Below are positions 60,262 through 64,000 of a stretch of 64,000 nt of DNA, one piece after another. The stretch spans positions 79,738-143,737 of the forward strand of contig CAUWDA010000001.1 in NCBI GenBank assembly GCA_963557075.1, given 5' to 3'. The notes under the pieces were generated by a model. The model was given only the letters and a program-made list of their open reading frames with translations. It had not been told where the DNA came from and did not search any database. This DNA comes from Flavonifractor sp963557075 (GTDB taxonomy: Bacteria; Bacillota; Clostridia; Oscillospirales; Oscillospiraceae). The position numbers were made by a program, and so were the translations under genes. How positions within the stretch are numbered: the stretch's first letter is position 1; each line of letters opens with the position of its first letter.

Positions 60262-60750
60262 ATGGAACCCAGGAGCCTGGAGGAACTCTACCGCAGGTAT
60301 GCCGGGGAGCTGTATCTTTACGCGTTCTCCCTCTGCCAGGAGCGCGCTCAGGCCCAGGACCTGACAAGCGAGGCCTTCTGCCGGGCCCTTCTCTCTCTGG
60401 AGGGGGAGGAGGACGGCTGGAAGGGCTGGCTGTTCAAGGTGTGCCGCAACCTGTGGCTGGACCAGTGCCGCCGCCGGAAGCATCTGACCGGGGAGCCGCC
60501 CGACCTGGAGCGGCTGACAGCGGAGGGGGATCTGCTGGAGGATGTGATCCGGGAGGAGACCCGCCGGACAGTCTATCGGGCGGTACAGGAGCTGGCCCCC
60601 CTGGACCGGGAGATCATTACCTTATATTATTATGGAGAATTGTCGCTGAAAGAAGTAGGGGCTGCCATGGGGATCAGCCCCGGCGCGGCCCGGACCATGC
60701 TGTGCCGGGCCCGTAAAAAGCTCAAGACCAGATTGGAGGGAGCGCTATGA
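60262..60750 (+). CDS. ECF-type RNA polymerase sigma factor (pair 3)
   Basis: 162 residues. Region 2 SLEELYRRYAGELYLYAFSLCQERAQAQDLTSEAFCRALLSL with WKGWLFKVCRNLWLDQCRRRK; region 4 VQELAPLDREIITLYYYGELSLKEVGAAMGISPGAARTMLCRARKKLKTRL. Behind GGGGAGGA. ATGA overlap with the following regulator gene. Confidence 0.93.
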   Translation: MEPRSLEELYRRYAGELYLYAFSLCQERAQAQDLTSEAFCRALLSLEGEEDGWKGWLFKVCRNLWLDQCRRRKHLTGEPPDLERLTAEGDLLEDVIREETRRTVYRAVQELAPLDREIITLYYYGELSLKEVGAAMGISPGAARTMLCRARKKLKTRLEGAL

Positions 60751-62009
60751 CATTCCGGGAATTGCTGGAGAAATACAAGAACGGCACCGCCACAGAGGCC
60801 GAGCGGGCCCTGGTGGAGGCGGAGCTGGAGAAGAGCGAGGCCATCGCCGACTACCTGGCGGAGGGCCTGGAGGCGCTGGAGGAGGGGGGAGAGGCCCTGT
60901 CCCACTCCGACGCCGAGGTAAAGAAGGTAAAGCGCACGGTGAACCGCAGGCTGCGCCGCACCGCCCTGTGGGCGGCGTCTATCGTGCTGGCGGCGGTGCT
61001 GGCGGTGCAGTTTGTGATCAATCCGCTGGTGGTCTCCTTTTACTATCAGCCCAACGGACGGACGGTGGGGCAGGATGAGGAGCGGGATAGCGAAGCGGCC
61101 ATGTTGTACAACGTAGGGGATGATGTGGAGGTGGATCTGACCGCTCTCTACGAGCTGTTGGTGCCGGGCCAGACTCCTGCGGACATTCAGGTGGATGAGG
61201 AGGGTTTTGGACGCTATACCCTCACCTATCAGACAGTGGACGGACTGACTGGGGATATGCTGCCGGTGACCCAGAAGCTGCGGCCCGACAGCTACGGTAA
61301 GCAGGTGCAGCGCGGATGGGAAAATTATAAACTGAACTGGCTGGATTACACGGCCCCGGCATCTCCGGAGGAAAGCACCTTCAATCGCCAGATAGAATAC
61401 CTGTCCCAGCTGCCCGAGACCTCCTTTATTACCGCATGGGTCCATTTCCCTGAGGATCTGACCTGTGTGCAGTTCGCCAAGCTGGCGGAATCTTATGATT
61501 TGGACAACAGCAACCGGATCTCTTTCCGCTGGGCGGGTGTACGGGTATCCGATCCCATTGAGGCCATAGGGGGGCAAAGCCATTTCCTAGGCCTGATTCC
61601 CGAAGAAGCCGCCAGGGAGCAGGCAAGGGTATCGCCCGCCTGGGAGACCTACCCGCTGTTTGATTACCATCAATACTTTGCTGAAAATGGCTACAATTCC
61701 ATCGGGAATAATCGCAGCGCCAATAGCGGCTATCAAATGGAGACCCACTTCCAAAGTGTGCTGGCCTATGCGGCGGACCGGCCTGAGGCGGTGGAGGCGC
61801 TGGTGGGTCCTATCCGTGAAGGCATACTGTGGGACTTTGCCGCTGCCCAAAGCTATGTGGAGGAGCATGGGGTCAGGATCGGCGGCGCTCTGGTATACGC
61901 AGAGCCCAAGGTGCTGCTGCGGATGTGGGAGCGAGGAGAGATCGACGGCCTGTCTCTGGAGGATGTGCTGCCCTCCCGCTACTCCGCCAGAGCAGAATTC
62001 CAGCGCTAA
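60747..62009 (+). CDS. Sigma-factor regulator (anti-sigma, pair 3)
   Basis: 420 residues matching the Sigma-factor-regulator N- plus C-terminal domain layout (YhfL/SigM-regulator type). Cytoplasmic N-terminus about 1-70 (FRELLEKYKNGTATEAERALVEAELEKSEAIADYLAEGLE), one membrane segment (ALWAASIVLAAVLAVQFVINPLV), then an outer domain with DVEVDLTALYELLVPGQ, PETSFITAWVHFPEDLTCVQFAKLAESYDL and NSGYQMETHFQSVLAYAADRPEAVEALV. Translation coupled to the sigma gene. Confidence 0.85.
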   Translation: MTFRELLEKYKNGTATEAERALVEAELEKSEAIADYLAEGLEALEEGGEALSHSDAEVKKVKRTVNRRLRRTALWAASIVLAAVLAVQFVINPLVVSFYYQPNGRTVGQDEERDSEAAMLYNVGDDVEVDLTALYELLVPGQTPADIQVDEEGFGRYTLTYQTVDGLTGDMLPVTQKLRPDSYGKQVQRGWENYKLNWLDYTAPASPEESTFNRQIEYLSQLPETSFITAWVHFPEDLTCVQFAKLAESYDLDNSNRISFRWAGVRVSDPIEAIGGQSHFLGLIPEEAAREQARVSPAWETYPLFDYHQYFAENGYNSIGNNRSANSGYQMETHFQSVLAYAADRPEAVEALVGPIREGILWDFAAAQSYVEEHGVRIGGALVYAEPKVLLRMWERGEIDGLSLEDVLPSRYSARAEFQR

Positions 62010-62017
62010 AAAGTGCT

Positions 62018-62046
62018 TTGACGAACGCCGCCAACTGTATTATACT
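62018..62046 (+). promoter_or_regulatory. Promoter of the cytidylate-kinase-like gene
   Basis: TTGACG (62018-62023), 17 bases, TATACT (62041-62046), 24 bases before the ATG; ribosome site AGGAGG. Confidence 0.85.
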
Positions 62047-62070
62047 AAAGGCAGGATAGGAGGTGTCCGT

Positions 62071-62667
62071 ATGAAACATATCGTTATCACCATTGGCCGT
62101 GAGTACGGCTCCGGCGGACGGCTCATCGCAAAGAAGCTGTCCGAGGACATGGGCATCACGTTCTACGACAAACAGCTGATCTCCGATGTGGCGAAAAAGA
62201 CCGGCTTTTCTGAACAATTTATCCGCAGTGCCGAGCATCAGCGCCCCACCAACAGCTTTCTCTACGACCTCTATACCAGCGTCCAGACGCCCTCGGTCCC
62301 CGACCAGGTGTTTATCGCCCAGGCCAAGATCATCAAGGAGGCCGCCGCCCGGGAGTCCTGCGTCATCGTGGGCCGCTGCGCCGACTACATCCTCCGGGAG
62401 CAGCCCAACTGCCTGAAGGTATTTATCAATGCCCCCCTGGACCAGCGCATCCGCCGGGCCCGGGAGGAGTACGGCGTGCAGGAGTCCAATCTGGAGAGCT
62501 TCGTGATCCGCCAGGATCGGGCCAGGGCATCCTATTATAACTACTTCGCCACCGGCCGCTGGGGCCAGAGCCGGGAGTATGACCTGTGCGTCAACAGCCG
62601 AATCGGCATCGACGCCGCGGCAGCTGTCATCCGTGCCGCCGCAGAGGCACTGTCGGCGGCGGACTGA
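62071..62667 (+). CDS. Cytidylate kinase-like family protein
   Basis: 198 residues from the ATG at 62071. P-loop variant ITIGREYGSGGRLIAKKLSEDMGITFYDKQLI, as in the AAA_26 cytidylate-kinase-like group, then CVIVGRCADYILREQPNCLKVFINAPLDQRIRRAREEYGV and a lid region with RASYYNYFATGRWGQSREYDLCVNS. These proteins occur widely in gut Firmicutes; the phosphate acceptor is not established. Confidence 0.88.
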   Translation: MKHIVITIGREYGSGGRLIAKKLSEDMGITFYDKQLISDVAKKTGFSEQFIRSAEHQRPTNSFLYDLYTSVQTPSVPDQVFIAQAKIIKEAAARESCVIVGRCADYILREQPNCLKVFINAPLDQRIRRAREEYGVQESNLESFVIRQDRARASYYNYFATGRWGQSREYDLCVNSRIGIDAAAAVIRAAAEALSAAD

Positions 62668-62680
62668 GCCAACGATTCAA

Positions 62681-62717
62681 GCGCCGGACCTGCTGTATAA
62701 GCGGGTCCGGCGCTTCG
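62681..62717 (+). terminator. Hairpin after the cytidylate-kinase-like gene
   Basis: A perfect 13-bp stem GCGCCGGACCTGC / GCGGGTCCGGCGC (one wobble) with a seven-base loop; only TT follows. A second short hairpin with TTTT is at about 62790-62810. Confidence 0.65.
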
Positions 62718-62964
62718 TATATAGCCCCTGCGGAGGATCCGGCAGATGAGAACGAGCCCCATCTGCCACAGGGGGCGTTCGGCTGCCTCAGAAGCCCGCC
62801 GCTGGCGGCTTTTCTGTGTGGAAAGTTTACAAAAGAGCGCTTGAATCTTCCGTCCCCACTGTGTTATGATACTTTTATCATCAGAAATAAGCGCGGCGTT
62901 CCACCAGCGGAGCCGCATACGCCGCACACCGGCGAAAAAACTTTCGGGAAATTGAAAAAAAGAC

Positions 62965-63015
62965 TTGACGGGAAAGTTAAGTTGTGCTATCTTAATATCA
63001 GAAATGATAATCATT
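62965..63015 (+). promoter_or_regulatory. Rubrerythrin promoter with Fur/PerR-type palindrome
   Basis: TTGACG (62965-62970), 17 bases, TATCTT (62988-62993). The perfect palindrome AATGATAATCATT (63003-63015) covers the start site and equals the core of the Fur consensus; PerR boxes are close relatives. Repression relieved by peroxide or iron lack is likely. Confidence 0.8.
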
Positions 63016-63082
63016 ACTGATTAGTACTTCTGAATGCAAGATAGAGTAAAATCAAATGATATTATATTAGGAGGAAAAAGAT

Positions 63083-63622
63083 ATGAAAAAGTGGATCTGC
63101 ACTGTTTGTGGTTACGTTCATGAGGGCGACGCCGCTCCTGACTTCTGCCCCATCTGCAAGGCTCCCAAGGAGAAGTTCATGCTCCAGGGCGGCGACCGTA
63201 CCTGGGCTGCCGAGCATGTGGTAGGCGTGGCTCAGGGCGCTCCCGAGGAGATTCTCCAGGGTCTGCGTGAGAACTTCCAGGGCGAGTGCTCCGAGGTCGG
63301 TATGTACCTGGCTATGAGCCGCGTGGCTCACCGCGAGGGCTATCCCGAGATCGGCCTGTACTGGGAGAAGGCCGCTCTGGAGGAGGCCGAGCATGCCGCT
63401 AAGTTTGCCGAGCTGCTGGGCGAGGTCCTGACCGACTCCACCAAGAAGAACCTGGAGATGCGCGTCGAGGCCGAGAACGGCGCCACTCAGGGCAAGTTCG
63501 ACCTGGCTAAGAAGGCCAAGGAGCTGAACCTGGACGCCATCCACGACACCGTGCATGAGATGGCCCGCGACGAGGCCCGCCACGGCAAGGCTTTCGAGGG
63601 CCTGCTGAAGCGCTACTTCTAA
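63083..63622 (+). CDS. rbr: Rubrerythrin (rubredoxin-first type)
   Basis: 179 residues. Reduces hydrogen peroxide with electrons from NAD(P)H through rubredoxin. N-terminal rubredoxin centre with Cys6, Cys9, Cys22, Cys25 (CTVCGYVHEGDAAPDFCPICK), then the four-helix di-iron domain with LRENFQGECSEVGMYLAMSRVAH, EEAEHAAKFAELLGE and HEMARDEARHGKAFEGL. Domain order is the reverse of classic rubrerythrin, as in clostridial 'reverse rubrerythrin'. Codon choice (GCT, CGT, AAG) differs from the neighbours and suggests high expression. Confidence 0.95.
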   Translation: MKKWICTVCGYVHEGDAAPDFCPICKAPKEKFMLQGGDRTWAAEHVVGVAQGAPEEILQGLRENFQGECSEVGMYLAMSRVAHREGYPEIGLYWEKAALEEAEHAAKFAELLGEVLTDSTKKNLEMRVEAENGATQGKFDLAKKAKELNLDAIHDTVHEMARDEARHGKAFEGLLKRYF

Positions 63623-63650
63623 TCACATAAATCTAATTCGAGCACTTTGG

Positions 63651-63685
63651 GAGAGGGAATCGGGAAATCGGTTCCCTCTCTTTTT
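63651..63685 (+). terminator. Intrinsic terminator of rubrerythrin
   Basis: A nine-bp stem GAGAGGGAA / TTCCCTCTC with a 12-base loop and five T. Confidence 0.9.
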
Positions 63686-63689
63686 GCGC

Positions 63690-63930
63690 CTGCGCCGGTT
63701 CATTGTGGATGTTTTTGTGGCATCTCTACCTTTTCCACGACGGAAAACCTTCCACATGTGGATATTCCGTTTTTTGCCCTATATCAAGCGGTTTTCACCG
63801 CTTAATAACAAGTTTTTGAGAAAAACCATCAACTTTTATGAAGTTTTGGCCCCATCAGAAGGAAAAGCAGCTACTTTTCATCGGATAGAAGCCAAAGGGA
63901 ATCAAAATTGCCGGGTTTCTCTCCATTTTA
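63690..63930. other. AT-rich gap with DnaA-box-like repeats
   Basis: No convincing gene; a 91-codon frame across it has no ribosome site or family. The stretch has several near matches to TTATCCACA: TTGTGGATG near 63705, TTTTCCACG near 63732, and TTCCACATGTGGATA near 63750, in an AT-rich setting. Confidence 0.35.
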
Positions 63931-63953
63931 GCAGCCCTTGGGGCTGCTTTTTT
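63931..63953 (+). terminator. Intrinsic terminator
   Basis: A seven-bp stem GCAGCCC / GGGCTGC with a TTG loop and six T. A further perfect ten-bp hairpin, AACCACTCGC / GCGAGTGGTT, at 63964-63986 may end a minus-strand gene beyond the window. Confidence 0.75.
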
Positions 63954-64000
63954 GTATAAAGAAAACCACTCGCTAGGCGAGTGGTTCAAAAAAGCCTATG

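Larger units (their letters stand above)
62668..63082. other. Gap between cytidylate-kinase-like gene and rubrerythrin
   Basis: Holds two hairpins, a possible promoter TTGAAT-18-TATGAT (62841-62870), and the rubrerythrin promoter with its metal-regulator palindrome. No gene is seen. Confidence 0.6.

Noticed and set aside
60654..60688. GTAGGGGCTG...CAGCCCC inside the third sigma gene as a REP
   Set aside because: The stem is imperfect and the bases encode conserved region 4 residues (EVGAAMGISPGAA); coincidence is more likely.
63684..63959. 91-codon frame after rubrerythrin
   Set aside because: No ribosome site, begins inside the rubrerythrin terminator T-run, ends in another terminator, and encodes no recognisable family.

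Overview
The window is a chromosomal segment of a high-GC, anaerobic, endospore-forming Firmicute. It most resembles the Oscillospiraceae (the Flavonifractor / Lawsonibacter / Pseudoflavonifractor neighbourhood). The reasons are the GC-rich codon use, the sporulation pair yqfC-yqfD, a meso-DAP-type MurE, an oxygen-protective rubrerythrin, a biotin-dependent pyruvate carboxylase, and a PBSX-type tail operon. The genus is an inference; no rRNA or tRNA gene was seen.

Layout. 1-4583: the distal half of a contractile phage-tail (PBSX/tailocin-like) operon, ending at a bidirectional terminator. 4590-10970 (minus): a translationally coupled operon made of a PadR repressor and four tandem copies of a two-gene membrane-protein module, driven by a perfect sigma-A promoter carrying two palindromic operators. 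10979-15669 (minus): a D-2-hydroxyacid dehydrogenase and pyruvate carboxylase. 15900-23045: recG, a C-GCAxxG-C-C protein, an ECF sigma/anti-sigma pair, mutY, tdk and a radical SAM protein. 23155-32167: the conserved cluster yqfC-yqfD-phoH-(unknown)-ybeY-[RAYT transposase]-era-recO-phzF-mutS2. 32351-36652: HPr, uvrC, rsmD, coaD and a coiled-coil protein. 36999-51369: a dcw (division and cell wall) cluster, mraZ to ftsZ, lacking murF, murD, murC, murB and ftsA. 51752-63622: a CorA-type transporter with a long leader, citrate synthase, a second ECF/anti-sigma pair, an FAD protein, gdhA, a third ECF/anti-sigma pair, a cytidylate-kinase-like protein and rubrerythrin.

Most unusual signal. At four loci a short coding piece from one end of a housekeeping gene (31-45 bp) is present in extra copy, separated from the intact gene by a 150-220 bp non-coding element. 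The loci are the 3' ends of pyc, the FAD-protein gene and gdhA, and the 5' end of uvrC, where there are two elements and two extra copies. The elements differ in sequence but share an ordered set of hairpins with compensatory changes and a recurrent A-RTGAA-T type loop. All lie in the same orientation, with the intact gene on the same side. The ten base differences inside the duplicated coding pieces are all synonymous, which suggests that both ends were once functional and that the element arrived with a replacement gene end. I call these GED (gene-end-duplicating) elements here; the name and the mechanism are mine. A fifth locus, between ftsW and murG, carries the same type of loop without a visible duplication.

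A second mobile family is present: REP palindromes with a GTAG head (five intergenic copies) and a RAYT (REP-associated Y1 transposase) gene whose own coding sequence holds two inverted REP-like palindromes read in frame.
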